In this document: piece by piece, positions 1 through 11,768 of the stretch
Numbering within the stretch: position 1 is the stretch's first letter
Layout: each line of letters opens with the position of its first letter
NCBI GenBank assembly: GCA_015178975.1
Contig: WHVD01000099.1
Span: forward strand, 186,001 to 250,000
Direction of reading: 5' to 3'
Source of the DNA: Hysterangium stoloniferum
Lineage: Eukaryota; Basidiomycota; Agaricomycetes; Hysterangiales; Hysterangiaceae
Length of the DNA stretch: 64,000 nt
Position numbers and translations under genes: made by a program
Notes under the pieces: model-generated
Databases searched by the model: none
Told to the model about the DNA's origin: nothing
What the model saw: the letters and a program-made list of their open reading frames with translations, nothing else

Positions 1-1512
1 TGAATGGGAGGTTCGGAGAAGCTTCGTATAGGGATCTTTCCAGTGTACGCATATAAAGATACCAGTAATCCACCTTAGGTACTGATCTGCCCTGATCTAG
101 GATCACGTGTAAGATCTGTACATGTCATCGTGCATGGCCACTAAGTCAAGAATCCGTTCGAATAATGCTAGCCCTATACATCCTCTTCTGCTGACATCAA
201 TAGTGACAAGCTCCTCGGACCACTTGGGGAGTTGCTCCGCTAGCTGATCTATAGTACTGGTTTGGGAAAAGAAAGAATCAGTGATCATGACGCTATTCAA
301 TCTGCCTAACCAGACAGACACTTCCTTCGGCAGGTTGGGGTATCTGTCTAAGTAGTCCGTAGCTACCACATCAACTTCCTTCTCTTCAATTTGTTCTGAG
401 TAGTATTTGTCCCACTTGTCATTTGCTGGTTCAGTGAAATATACCTGACCCTAAAGGGATTCTGCAGCATTACTTGAGGTGGTGGAAATTTTAGGCCAGT
501 GTCATTTTTGTTTGCTCGAGTGGTAAGGAGTCCGAGAATTTCTGACAACTTAAAATAAGAGTTATCCTTACTTGTTCCAGCAGAATCACTCACAGGAAGC
601 CCACGTTCACCTTGTGAGGGCTCCAAGACAGTATCGGCCTCTTGAGTCATTAGAGACGGCTTTTGTGTCGTGACATTACTGGGTAGCCCTAAGCCAGGGT
701 ATTCCTTTCTAGTTCAAGGGGCACCTGAAGGTGTAGGAATTTGGGTGGTTCCACCACTGGTTAAGGTCATAATACTACTAGCTTATTGTTCACGTGGATC
801 GCAGTGAATGAGGGTCTGGCTCAGATCACCACTGTAAAGGGTCAAGTAGTTTACCACTCAATGTGCGATCATTATTGACTAACGATAGTACGAAATACAA
901 CTGACTAGTAGTTTGAGGTAGTCAAATATAGATTATGATTGACCTTTAAGGTGCAATTGGTAGATGATTACAAGAGTGGATCGACCTTATGGTATGATCC
1001 GATTGCGTAGCTAGCTGGGCCAATGGCCAAGTAGAGGAGAGAAAGTATATATTGTGAGAGAGAGAGGATATCCTAAGAAAGTGAGCTACGATGGATATTC
1101 TTACTGCATGAAGCAAGAGATAGAAGTTGAGTCAAATAATAGTAACTGACTTCGACTGTTTCAGTGTGAAGTGTAGTTACTATAGATCTAGGAAGAGAGA
1201 TAAAGTGAAGGCTTGTTTTAGACAAGACCCCAGACCAGTACTTGCATATGCAGGTGATGGTTGTCAGGGTTGAAAAGTGTCTGAGTTTTCCTCGTGTGAC
1301 TACTACTGTGACATGTGCATACTTCTTGTGGGCGAGAGTGCCCACAAGCATACATGGACTCTCGAACTAATAAAAAAGGTATGACCTGTATTTATGAGTG
1401 ATAGAAAGAGAATAAAAATATAAAACATAAGGGAAATAATGAAATTATAAAGCGGCTAAGGAGTAAGGCTTAGAGCCTTTAGCCGCACCTCCTATGTGAC
1501 CTATCCTTCACA
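1..1512 (-). mobile_element. 5' part of a chromovirus-like LTR element
   Basis: The element is on the - strand and enters the window from the left edge. A 680-bp LTR (833-1512) begins TGTAAAGG and ends CCTTCACA. Next to it at about 822-832 is a primer-binding-like GTGGTGATC, also found beside the 5' LTR of the chromovirus at 41168-54377. Gag-like reading frames lie at about 103-650; the stretch with V-W-L-G resembles the gag N-terminus at 53079-53660. The element is inserted in the chromodomain end of the left-arm chromovirus at the site CCTGG (1513-1517). The same site is uninterrupted in the right arm at 62573-62577. It looks broken, with at least one or two breaks in the visible gag. It is younger than the arm duplication. 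Confidence 0.75.
833..1512 (-). repeat. 5' LTR of the element at the left edge
   Basis: This 680-bp terminal repeat has TG/CA ends and the same type of termini as the other chromoviral LTRs here (TGTGAAG...CTTCACA). Its partner LTR lies outside the window. The flanking CCTGG on the right is the expected target-site copy. Confidence 0.75.
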
Positions 1513-1769
1513 CCTGGTTAAATGGCAATGAATTTGTAATGCCCCCACTCTTCTCAGAGCTTACAAGACTATTTATTGAATCTAATGATCATTTCACTTC
1601 CTCACGATGACAACACTGTTTATTTACTTCTAACTCTACCCTTCACTATTCATCCCCCTCAGCCTTTCACCTCAATAACCGAGCAGAGTGTGAAATTAAT
1701 ATAAAATATGTAAAATCCACTAAAGAAAATTTCATCCCCCTAACTCTTCCCTCCACATCAACCTTTCAA

Positions 1770-4742
1770 ATGGTACACTATGTCACAGGAGCAACAACCC
1801 AACCCAAATTCCCCAACTTCAAAAGAATACCGCGACCCCAGCCTATTAATACTTCTACCACGTCATCTCATACTGAAAAGGTCAAGCACTGCACGGGTAA
1901 TTCAGGGATTTCATCGTCAATATACCCTGCTGTACAGGACACCATGGTGGGAACATCCACCAATTTGGGGAACGGAACTGCTTTCACTCCATATACTCCT
2001 CCCCCCAGACCCCAATTTCCTAACTTTAAATGAATACCTCGACCCCAAACAATGGTTCCTCCTTCCCCACCACCTCGAACAGAAATTGTCGAGTGTGTGG
2101 AGGAGACCTCATCATCCACATACCCTACACGGACGGACTCTGTTTCAAAAGCTACACCCCTGCCCCCTGGTACTTGGGGGGCTCCCTTGGGAACATGGAG
2201 CAAAACCCCTCCACCTTCTCGTAGCATTTTCCCTTCCACTGAGGAGGAGATCAGGAAAAAATGGCAGTCCAAGGCTTTCTCTGCGCAGGTTCATGAGGAA
2301 TTAAAAATGCTCAAGAGGAAGAGGAGGGAGGAGTACTTAGAAGGACAGCGGAAGATGGGTGCTAGGGATAATGTCCCTTCAAGGTGGACACGACAGGAAT
2401 GGAGGAGAATGGAAGGGCACAACAATCCTTCAACCATCGCTCCCCCCTCGGGTCATAAGTGGAAGGATTTCACTGAGACGGATTGCAGCGACGGAGGCAT
2501 CCCATGTGTTTGGAGCATAGGACAGAAAAGTAGGAAAGGAAAAGATGGGGTCACATTCTACGATTGGGACAAAGTACAGAGGATCAAGCTACAAAGCATT
2601 CCATTGTGATGTGGGGAGAGAGTTGCACTACCTCCCCAACCTCCTTCCCAACATGGGCCTCAGGAATGGACCTACTGGATGGGGCCCATCGATTCTTCAT
2701 CCAATTTGGAGGATGACCAATCGTGCTACCCTGCCTATGTGTGAAGAGTGGTGGAAGTTCAGACCGTTCTATATACGAAGAAATAAGTAGAAAGGAAGAA
2801 TATTGACCTATTCGGTGCAATATAAGAGAAAGTGAGAGAAAGAGCACGAGATGACGAAGGAGTCAATGAGTGCGATGGTTCGAGTGGAGGCCTCGACTAT
2901 TACAGTTCAAGGCCAGAAGTATTCAGTAGTTCAGATAATGCTACCTATGTGGTAGCTGACACGTTACCCTGATCACCGCTCGTAGTAGACCTAGTTTGTG
3001 TCTTACGAGTGGTGGTTCTTGGGTTAAAGTGTGTCTGAGTTCTAATTGGTGCTGAGTGCACCCACAAGTATACACAATGCTTCGAACTAATGAAATATGC
3101 GATATTCGAAGAATGTGAAAGATAGTAAAATATGAATAGAATATGTAAAATATAAATGAAATAAAAGGAGTGTTTTACCACAATGAAACTGTGGTAAAAG
3201 CATACTCCTCACACTATGACAGCAAGTACCTCAGTGCTTATTGCCATGAAGGTCTTTTACTTCCTGACAACATTCACTTCTTCATGAGTGACCCTAATCA
3301 ACGATGAAAACTGCTGACTTCCATCAGAGTTTGGAGGGGTATCGCCCAGCTGACCCTGTGATGCCATCCAGCTCCACTCACCCCTCTCCACCACTGCCCA
3401 TCTCTTCCGTACCCTCACTGCAGCACTTTACACCCTTTTCAGAGCTGCCAGGAGGTCTTGAACCATCCACCAACCTGCCTTCCCTCCCCCCTATACCATT
3501 ACCCTCCCCTCCACAGGACATTCCCTCATGCCACCACCCACACCCACACCCAAGCCTCCTCCAGCACCGCAGCCAGTCACACCCCTCCACATGTCACCTG
3601 ACCCCCTTGTCACCACTTGCTCTACCCCGACGCCATTGCTCCCTGCAGTGCCAGACACCTCCCTTGTTCCCCCACCAGCGTGGAGTCCACCACCTGTCTC
3701 TCCCTGCTCACCTTGCATTTCTCTGGGGAGCCCCATTCAACAACTGAATATTACATTAATGGATGTTGATCACCCTACCTCAGAAGTCCCCACGATGTCT
3801 CCCTCAGCTATGGAAGAAGTTCTCGAGACACCTCCCTCAGCCAAAGAGGTCTCCAAGGCACCTCCCCCAGCAATGGAGGTCTTCGAGGGGCCTCCCCCTT
3901 TAAGTGAAAAGGTGAAAGGGAAGTGGAAAGCTGATGTTCAGGCTGATGAGCCCCTTGTCATTGACCCTCCTCAGCCGACCCCATTTGCAGCCCTCCGCCG
4001 CAGCTGCCCTCTCCCTCTCACTCTTGGGACACGGCTGACTTAGCTTGTTTCTTTCAAGCAGGTTGGATGTGTGTCCATTAACTACCCCTCCGACATCTTC
4101 ATGGTGGGATGCACATTAATGCGACTGGGACCAACCTTGCAGCACCTCCTTCTTAAAGGACACATTCAAGGGTATAGTGGGTCTCTCACTTTGTTGGACC
4201 ACATGAGTGCATTTTACTTATGTGTCAATGACCCTAAGGAACAGCTGCATTTAGTGGAGGATATCCAATGGGTCGAGCTTTCCATGTTTTGATCCCTGCT
4301 GGTGAACTCCTCTTGTGTTCTCCCTGAACATACACCAATTCATTTGGCTGTGGACCTAGTCGACTTGTTGGAGCAACTGTTGTCGGATCCCGACACCTCG
4401 GGAGGGTTTCCCCCTGGTGGAGATGTGAGCTGCACATCACTTCCCACTCCTACCCTGCCATCTTTACACCCTCGGCCTCCTCTCATTGCCCACATTACTG
4501 ATGCCTCTGCTGATTGTGTTCGCACCATCATTCGGCCACGCCAGAAGGCCTACAGTTGTTGGGTCTCATCAATCCAGAAGCTGGATGGGTTGACATCCAC
4601 CAGTGATGTTTCGAAGCGAGAAGACATTGCTCTTTCTTTTTGTGCCAAGCATCTAGCCTGGGGCAATGCTATCCTACACCTCGGAGGTTCATCGCAGGAC
4701 ACGTGGGGAGGAGTTCCAAGCGTCCTTCAACACCTTCTTTGA
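1770..4742 (+). pseudogene. ORF3 of left chromovirus remnant, broken
   Basis: This is a downstream reading frame of unknown function between pol and the 3' LTR, seen in three chromovirus copies here (this one, 41834-45891 and 59970-62310). Its first part is basic and Lys/Arg/Glu-rich with a W-x-D-F-x-E-x-D-C-S-D-like stretch. The middle is very rich in proline and serine. The last part holds conserved features such as a G-G-S-S-Q-x-x-W-G-G-V-P motif near the end. It has no aspartic protease, RT or integrase signature and no obvious membrane anchor. It is broken, with several breaks including a solo LTR insertion. Its role could be Gag-like or accessory; I do not recognise the family. Confidence 0.6.
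2740..3213 (+). repeat. Solo LTR, left arm only
   Basis: This 474-bp block begins TGTGAAGAGT and ends CTCCTCACA. It is flanked by CTATG at 2735-2739 and 3214-3218. The right arm has the empty site as CTACG (reverse complement at 61350-61354). The ends resemble the other chromoviral LTRs, and no internal region remains. Element orientation is uncertain. Confidence 0.85.
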
Positions 4743-4767
4743 CATAGCTCTTTGACCTGGGGGGCAC

Positions 4768-5403
4768 TGTGAGAGGTACGGTGAAATATACCCAGGAAAT
4801 ATAGTCTGGATGAGCTCATACTATATTTCCTTTATTATTTCTACCTTCTCTCTATTTTATTATACACTTATAATTAGTTCGACGACCTATGTATGCGGTA
4901 CATCGACTCTTGTGGGTGCATACATGCCAGACTTATGTATTCTAGCACCCGTAGTTAAAACTCAGACACTATTTACCCCACAACCACGACTTACCCAAGA
5001 CACCAATCCGTGTCCTGTAAGTTGTGATTGGGGTATCATCTCGACTGTCACAGACGGGCTTTAACTATCTACACAATCAGAGTTTTGAACTGCACCAGTC
5101 AAAACTCCATCTTTATCTCAATCCACGCAGACTACATCCACACTACTCTATTGCTTGACTCTCTCGTTACTCTATTTTACACTTGAGCAGTCATCTAGAA
5201 TCGTACTATACAGTCGATTCTCTTTATTCATTTTAGCTCTCTACCCTACTTTAGATAGCTACCTCATTCAACTGTATTGAACTAGGTAGTCAATAGGTGT
5301 TCGGTCTGTATTAGACTTAGACAGTCAATACATCTTAGTGTCGTACCTAAACGGTCGATATTCTTCATATATAGAATGGTTAGAACTTCCACCACTCTTC
5401 ACA
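4768..5403 (+). repeat. 3' LTR of left chromovirus remnant
   Basis: This 636-bp repeat begins TGTGAGAGGT directly after a purine-rich tract and ends CCACTCTTCACA. It matches the right-arm LTR at 58352-59803 once the solo LTR nested in that copy is set aside. It carries the empty site for that solo LTR as TAGAC at 5318-5322. Confidence 0.85.
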
Positions 5404-5796
5404 CAGGGTGTTGTCGAGATCGATCTGTTAGGTCTAGCACTCAAGAGGGATCTGCTATTTATGTGGGATCAGTGCATCCAGACACCGAGCAGGCCTTACC
5501 TACCATGGATGCACAGGATCCACGCACACAGGTGTCTACAGAAATTTTGACAGCAACGATGGCCGCAGTCCACGATAGCATGCTTAGAGGGGTGCAGGTT
5601 GCATGGGATTTGCACATGGGGCACCTGGAGACTATGCATTGTCAGTTCCTTGAAGCAAGGCCACATATCAACAGGCCACAAACTGTTCCCTGTGGTTAAG
5701 ACTCGTAACAGGGAACAGAGCCAGGCCTGGCATGAGCAACACCAAATGCCACTAGTGGAATGGCTGTCTCCACACCCAGACAGTTCCCATAGGCCC
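5404..5796 (+). other. Unclassified block shared by both arms
   Basis: This 393-bp stretch follows the chromoviral 3' LTR and also occurs at 57936-58351 in the right arm. A short open frame at about 5505-5699 begins M-D-A-Q-D-P and could be the start of a Gag-like protein of some other element, but I see no motif that proves it. It is the DNA into which the chromovirus inserted, or a fused element remnant. Confidence 0.4.
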
Positions 5797-6992
5797 TGTT
5801 ATGACCAGAAAATCCCACCGGACTCTGGGCACTAACTCGTACACACCCACACCCTAGACACACCAATTGTCAGTTTATAGGAATTCCCACCCAGACTCCA
5901 TACGTCAGACTTGTTTACATTTGACCTCATTACATCACATATCAATGTCACAACCATCACATGTCACAATATTGTCACAAACATTCAAAGGTAACCTTCA
6001 ACAACCCTTCAACTTATCGAATTCAACTCAACACAACCGAACATTATTCGACACCATCAAATCTCTTTCAACATGTCTCATTTCGACGTCATATATGATT
6101 TCATTATTAGTTCATAACATAGTCATAACGATATGAAGAAAAGCATAAAAGGGCTACAAAAGGAGTGAGGGAAGTCAGTCGAAATATCTCTATATTAGTG
6201 ATATTAGTAATCTATCTTGTCATAACTTCTTCGACAAATACTTCCATGAGTACTCACAACTGGTAATAGCCTCTTACTTCATCGACAGGGCGAATATATA
6301 CTTCGTCGAACGAGGCTTCCGAATTCGATTAGTAGAATATTATTCGACTTTATTGAAGAATATTCAATTCGTGACAATCAGTCACTGGGCTTCCCCCGGA
6401 CTCCATCTCGTCTATGTCCATCTTCATCCCACACATCAGTCACTGGACCCCTCTCAGAATCCTGTCATCACTCTAACTGCACCCCACTCCTGTTTTAGTC
6501 AAATGCCTGTCACAATTTGGACTCCACTCCCGCTCTGTTTCCCATTATGGGTTATGATTTGTCACGATTTGGACTCTGCTCCATTCTGTCCCATTCCTAA
6601 CACCAAACTTGGTCTTTACTATTCCCATTTTATGTTTTGTTAGTTTCATTTCATCATTACTGGATTTGGTATGTCATTTACTCCATGGTCTATTTAAACT
6701 GGCAGATGTTGTACATACAATCCAGTCAGAAAATCAGCTTAGATTCCCCCCAGTAATCTAATACATTTTCTGCTCTAAACCCTTACTTGAATCACACCAC
6801 TCATGCTAGTCAGAGCCCATGGGCTCCGGCACATCTATCACTCTCAACTATCTCGACTCTCAACCCACAACCTCCAACCTATGACCCCTCGACCCACAAA
6901 CCCTGCCTGGACTCCCCAGGATTCCCGTCTGCCCATCTGAAATTGGACAACACGATCTAGCGAGGGTGCAGCCTATAAGCTGAAGCCAAACT
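5797..6992 (+). repeat. Decayed family S LTR, truncated
   Basis: This block begins TGTTATGACC and resembles the family S LTRs at 8000-8817, 9233-10037 and 58438-59248 along most of its length. Shared features include 'ggagcccatgggctcc' and 'cagcctataagctgaagcc'. It lacks the last part present in the other copies, so it is a truncated LTR. It contains a different solo LTR at 5946-6376. The right arm carries the same truncated copy at 57177-57935. Confidence 0.75.
5946..6376 (+). repeat. Solo LTR nested in family S LTR
   Basis: This 431-bp block begins TGTCACAACC and ends TTCGTGACA. It is flanked by ATCAA (5941-5945) and ATCAG (6377-6381), a near-perfect 5-bp target duplication. The right arm has an uninterrupted site at 57781-57794. 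A TATA-like 'cataaaag' lies inside at about 6145, as expected of an LTR promoter on the + strand. Confidence 0.75.
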
Positions 6993-7339
6993 TGACTCTG
7001 GGCCCCCCCAGGACATGCCTTGCCATCTCCCTAAATCAGCAGTGAAGGGCATAGAGGGATGCAGGCTGGACTTGAAAGCAGTCACCACATGTGAGGATGT
7101 AGTTGAGGCACAAGGGAGCGGTGATTGCACTGAGGGGATGGAGGTTGAGGTTTGAGGAGAGGGAGGTTACTGGAGCGATGATCTAGATGAGCTGGAGCAG
7201 GGGGTGTTAGAATTACACAGTTGACCAGTCTGCGATACTTTGCACGCTGCCTTACAGTGTGGGAGGGCAGGTGTAATGCGGTGGTGGACTTTGAATCAGG
7301 CAGGTAACTGCCCTAGTCTTAGATGGAGGCCATGGGAAA
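6993..7339 (+). other. Non-coding block shared by both arms
   Basis: I see no gene here. The right arm carries the same sequence at about 56830-57176. A more distant relative of about 7120-7320 lies in the central spacer at about 30930-31090 (both contain 'gatgatctagatgag' or a close variant), so this is itself an old dispersed repeat. Confidence 0.5.
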
Positions 7340-7667
7340 GTGCCATGCAGGGTGTCGCACTGCTGTGCAAGTGCCGCGACACCTCAAAATGCCCTCAAAT
7401 ACACATTTAACTAGCATAAAATAAATATAGTTTTGTATATATTCTTCATAATATATCATGTCTACTGGGGCTCTGCTAATTTACTTTAAGACTGGGTTTT
7501 AATGTTTAAAATTGTGAATTAGCCACTTTTTTAAGAGTATATATCATTTAAAATGGTATTTTGAGTATTAACATTCAAAATATAGCTATGTTTTAGTTTG
7601 AAGCCAAAATGTATATTTGCGGCAATTGTCCACTTTTCGCGGCACCCCTCACAGCAGTGCATGGCAC
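7340..7667. mobile_element. MITE, 328 bp, left-arm copy
   Basis: This is an AT-rich non-coding element with imperfect inverted ends. It begins GTGCCATGCAGGGTGTCGC and ends CACAGCAGTGCATGGCAC. The right-arm copy is at 56502-56829. A related but CpG-rich version of the same end occurs at 35186 onward. I see no coding capacity. The superfamily is not clear from the ends alone. Confidence 0.65.
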
Positions 7668-7999
7668 CTACACAGTGAGATTCAATGTGGGAGTTTGAAA
7701 AACTTTCGAGCCTCGACAGTCAATATTTGCAAGTCCTGACCCAAAGCACACTATATCATTTGGTGACACTCTGATCAGTTTTTCTACTATCCACTGTTGA
7801 GCATTGTTTCTTTCCAGTTATTCTACACTTCTGTAAGAGTTTGGGAATCTCTTACTTTGGAAAGGTACTATCCTTCCTCTAAGATAGTTGTCTCTTTTTC
7901 TTAAGTTTTATAGCTTGCTCTTTGATTAAGTTAGGAGTACCTGGCTGATAGATCAAGACAGTGAGAAGTTACCTCTTTCACTTATACAGTGTGAGTGGC
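7668..7999 (+). other. Upstream flank of transposon T
   Basis: This non-coding DNA is shared with 56170-56501 in the right arm. It lies upstream of the T gene and may contain T's 5' terminus, which I could not define. No promoter is certain. It ends at the target site GTGGC of the solo LTR that follows. Confidence 0.4.
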
Positions 8000-8817
8000 T
8001 GTTACGACTGGACAATCCCGCCGGACTCCGGGCACTAACCCATACACCCCCACGCGCTACAAGCACCAATTGTCTGTTTATAGGATTTCCCGCCCGGACT
8101 CCATTATGTCAAGACTCATTATGTTCGACCTCATTACAACACATATCAGTCACCGGACTTCCCCTGGACTCCATCTCTGTCTATGTCCATCTTCGTCCAC
8201 GCATCAGTCACCGGACCCCGCTTAGAATCCCATCACTGCTCTAATTGAGCCCCATTCCCGTTTTAGTCAAATGACCTGTCACGATTAGGACTCCGCTCCC
8301 GCTCCATTTCCTGTTATAGGTTATGCTTTGTCACGATTTGGACTCCACTCTGTTCCGTCCCGTTCCTAACACCAAACTTGGTGTTTACTATTCCCGTTTT
8401 ATGTTTTGTTAGTTTCGTTTTCATCATTACCGGATTAGTATGTCATTCACTCCATGGTCTATATAAAATGGCAGATGTTGTACATACAATCCAGTCAGAA
8501 AATTAGCTTAGATTCCCCCCAGTAATCTAATAACATTTTCCTCTCTAAAACCTTACTTGATTCACACCACTCGCACTAGTCGGAGCCCATGGGCTCCGGC
8601 ACATCTATCTCTCTCAACCATCTTGACTCACAACCCACGACCTCCGAATTATGACCTATGACCCACAAACCCCGCCCGGACTCCCCGGGATCCCCGTCTG
8701 CCTGTTTGAAATTGGACAACACGATCTAGCGAGGGTGCAGCCTATAAGGTGAAGCCAAGTCCTACCAGATATCCCGCGGGTTTCTCCGGAAACCCAGCCT
8801 GTGTGTGTATCCTAACA
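8000..8817 (+). repeat. Family S solo LTR, left arm only
   Basis: This 818-bp LTR begins TGTTACGACT and ends ATCCTAACA. It has perfect 5-bp target copies GTGGC at 7995-7999 and 8818-8822. The uninterrupted site lies in the right arm at 56170-56174 (GCCAC on +). No internal region remains, so this is a product of LTR-LTR recombination. Confidence 0.9.
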
Positions 8818-9232
8818 GTGGCTTCCACTCTAGACTCTAAGGTGTAGGTTTAGTGTTTATCTGTTTTGGTCACTCCCACAGCAACAGATTATATTATACC
8901 AGTCAGGGAAATATATATACAATATACTGCTTACTGGACTTCCTGAAATTTACAGTATTCAGTTATTCCTCTTACATATTTCTCTAATGGTATATCATCA
9001 TAACATTTTTTTGAACTGATTCTCATGTATTATTTATATAGTTTCTGTTCCATCATTTTCACAAACTATTTGGATTTCATTCTAGGCCTGATATTGTCAA
9101 TACCAAAGACAATAAACCAAAAGTATCTATTCCTGGAAAAGGTATCCCAAGTTTCCCTTAGTGATGTCTTTATTTTACACATTATATACATACTGTATGT
9201 AGTTGTTGGACTGTACCATCATGGACCTTATC

Positions 9233-10037
9233 TGTTAGGATACACACACAGGGCGGGTCTCGTGAGAAACCCGTGGGATATCCGGTAGGACTTGGCTTCA
9301 GCTTATAGGCTGCACCCTCGCTAGATCATGTTGTCCAATTTCAAACAGGTGGACAGGAATCCCAGGGAGTCCGGGCGTGGTTCGTGGGTCGTAGGTCGTA
9401 GGTCATGAGTTGTGAGTCGAGATAGTCGAGAGGGATAGATACGCCAGAGCCCATGGGCTCCGACTAGTGCGAGCGGTGTGATTAGAGTAGGGAAAATATA
9501 TTAGATTACTGGGGGGAATCTAAGCTAATTTTCTGACTGGACTGTATGTACAACATCTGCCAGTTTAAATAGACCATGGAGTGAATGACATACTAATCTG
9601 GTAATAATGAAAATGAAACTAACAAAACATAAATGGGAATAGTAAACACCAAATTTGGTGTTAGGAACAGGACAGAACAGAGCGGAGTCCGAATCATTCG
9701 TGACAAAGCATAACCCATAACGGGAAATGGAGTGGGAGTGGAGTCCTAATCGTGACAGGTCATTTGACTAAAATGGGAATGGGGCTCGAATAGAGTGGTG
9801 ACGGGATTCAGAGTGGGATCCAGTGACTGATGCGTGGGACGAAGATGGACATAGACAGAGACGGAGTCTGGGGGAAGTCTGGTTACTGATATGTGTCGTA
9901 ATGAGGTCGAATGTAACAAGTCATGTCGTGATGGAGTCTGGGCAGGAAATCCTATAAACAGACAATTGGTGCTTGTAGTGCATGGGGGCGTACGGGTTAG
10001 TGCCCGGAGTCCGGCGGGATTTGTCCGGGTCGTAACA
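9233..10037 (-). repeat. Family S solo LTR within T, left arm only
   Basis: This 805-bp LTR is in reverse orientation. On the + strand it begins TGTTAGGATACAC and ends GTCGTAACA. Perfect target copies TTATC lie at 9228-9232 and 10038-10042. The right arm has the intact T sequence at 55760-55764 (GATAA on +). Confidence 0.9.
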
Positions 10038-10166
10038 TTATCCACCTAGGATGTTACCTGGCTATGGCCTGGATGGTATGTACAAGCTATACTCAATTAT
10101 TTAATACAGAATAATGAATTCATTATTGACGGGAAATCCTTTTGGTTATTTTTTAAATCCAAATTA

Positions 10167-11768
10167 CAGTAGGCAACAAAACCCTTACAATGTTTTGCAC
10201 CTTTTGAAAGACATGGCTATTCCTCCAGAAATAAATTCTGTAAATTGCTGAAATTATTATGTAATATACCTCAACATCATACCTTCCAGAAATGCACAGC
10301 CACAAGGCACCATGTCCTTATTTGGTAAGTCCACATCACACACAAACCAATACCTCATTGTAAGGGTTTTGTTGCACACATTTTTAAAGTTCAAAATGGA
10401 TCCTAGTCACATACCTTTGTTTATAAAGTTCAACAAAGTCATGTGACCACTCTTCCTCAATGTATATAAGATGAAAGCAACCAGTTGGAATCCCACAATC
10501 ACCCTACTCACAATGAAAAAGCTCTCCTCCAGCCAAATCCAACATGTTCTTACTCTACTTGACTCTGGCATTTCTGGAGCTCAAATATATTACCAAACTC
10601 ATCTCAGCAGTGCCACCATCAGTCATATTCACTCTGAGCATCACCCTGACCTCCCCAAATGCTCTGGTGGCCATCCTACAAAGCTTACCACAGCCAATAT
10701 TGCCTATGCTAGAAGAATAATTTGCATGGGGAAGGTTGATAATGCCACACAGGCAACCAAGAAACTTATAGACATCATCAACACTCCTATTACTTCACAA
10801 ACAGTGCATTGCCACCTCAAAACCATAGGCATGAGGGCTGTGGTAAAGAGAAAAAGGCCACTTCTCAAACCTCATTATTGGAAATCTCGATTGGAGTTTG
10901 CAGAAAGGCATTTGGAATGGACCCTGGAGGACTGGAAGAGGGTCATATGGTCTGATGAGACTAATATTAATAGGCTGGGATCAGATGGAAGGAAATATGT
11001 GTGGAAAAATGTGGGTGAGGGATTAAATGATAGGTTAGTAGAGGGAACAGTCAAGTTTGGAGGAGGAAACCTGATGATGTGGGGATGCATGGGCTGGGAT
11101 GGGGTTGGGTTTGCAACCAAAATTGATGGGAGGATGGATGCTGAGCTTTATGTGGAGATCCTGGATGATGAACTCCAGCAAACCCTTAAATATTACAACA
11201 AAACAGTGGCTGACATTGTGTTTCAACAAGACAATGACCCCAAACACACCAGCAAAAAGGGCCAGAAATGGTTCACTGACCATGATGTTACAGTCCTCAA
11301 GTGGCCTGCACAATCTCCTGACATGAATTCTATTGAACATCTGTGGAATCATGTCAAAAAGAAGCTGGGGGAGTATGAACAGTCTGCAAATAGTGTTCAT
11401 GAACTGTGGGAGAGGGTGCAGAAGGTGTGGGAAGAGATTCCAAAGGAGGAGTGTCAGAAGCTTATTGAGAGTATGCCTAGAAGACTTGCAGCAGTGATTA
11501 GAGCAAAGGGGGGCTATACTAAATACTAATTTCTTGTAATAATAGCCTCAAAATAGTGTGCAACAAAACCCTTACAATGAGCTATTGGTTTGTGTGTGAT
11601 GTGGACTTACCAAATAAGGACATGGTGCCTTGTGGCTGTGCATTTCTGGAAGGTATGATGTTGAAGTATATTACATAATATTTTCAGCAATTTACAGAAT
11701 TTATTTCTGGAGGAATAGCCATGTCTTTCAAAAAGTGCACAACATTGTAAGGGTTTTGTTGCCTACTG
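10167..11768 (+). mobile_element. Tc1-like DNA transposon, apparently complete
   Basis: This 1602-bp element is flanked by TA dinucleotides (10165-10166 and 11769-11770). Its ends are long inverted repeats of about 215 bp, starting CAGTAGGCAACAAAACCC. Within each terminal repeat the motif gcaacaaaacccttacaatg occurs twice in opposite orientation, so each end is a small inverted unit. The transposase frame is uninterrupted. The element sits in T, and the right arm keeps the single TA at 55636-55637. An open gene with well-matched long ends suggests a recent insertion. Confidence 0.95.
10513..11529 (+). CDS. Tc1-type DD34E transposase
   Basis: This is a cut-and-paste transposase. The N-terminus (KLSSSQIQHVLTLLDSGIS) begins a helix-turn-helix DNA-binding region, followed by a second one with G-H-P-T-K-L. 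The catalytic triad is visible: Asp in VIWSDETNINRLGSDG, Asp in FQQDNDPKHT, and Glu in SPDMNSIEHLWN, with 34 residues between the last two, which defines the DD34E Tc1 class. The frame stays open back to an in-frame Met at 10471. I prefer the Met at 10513 because it directly precedes the conserved N-terminal helix. It ends in A-K-G-G-Y-T-K-Y. At about 338 residues it has the usual Tc1 length, with no stop or frameshift, so it may be functional. It needs no introns and lies wholly between the inverted repeats. Confidence 0.93.
   Translation: MKKLSSSQIQHVLTLLDSGISGAQIYYQTHLSSATISHIHSEHHPDLPKCSGGHPTKLTTANIAYARRIICMGKVDNATQATKKLIDIINTPITSQTVHCHLKTIGMRAVVKRKRPLLKPHYWKSRLEFAERHLEWTLEDWKRVIWSDETNINRLGSDGRKYVWKNVGEGLNDRLVEGTVKFGGGNLMMWGCMGWDGVGFATKIDGRMDAELYVEILDDELQQTLKYYNKTVADIVFQQDNDPKHTSKKGQKWFTDHDVTVLKWPAQSPDMNSIEHLWNHVKKKLGEYEQSANSVHELWERVQKVWEEIPKEECQKLIESMPRRLAAVIRAKGGYTKY

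Larger units (their letters stand above)
1513..5403 (+). mobile_element. Left-arm chromovirus remnant (3' part)
   Basis: This is the 3' portion of a Ty3-type chromodomain LTR element on the + strand. It starts inside the chromodomain end of integrase (about 1513-1570), where another LTR element has inserted. It continues through a spacer to the extra 3' reading frame called ORF3 here (about 1770-4742), a purine-rich tract (CTGGGGGGCAC, about 4757-4767) and the 3' LTR (4768-5403). A solo LTR sits within it at 2740-3213. It is a broken fossil with several breaks. Its counterpart is 58352-62577 on the - strand. Confidence 0.8.

Noticed and set aside
5867-6643. Protein genes in the family S LTR region
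   Set aside because: The short frames fall within LTRs with defined ends and target duplications, and differ between copies.
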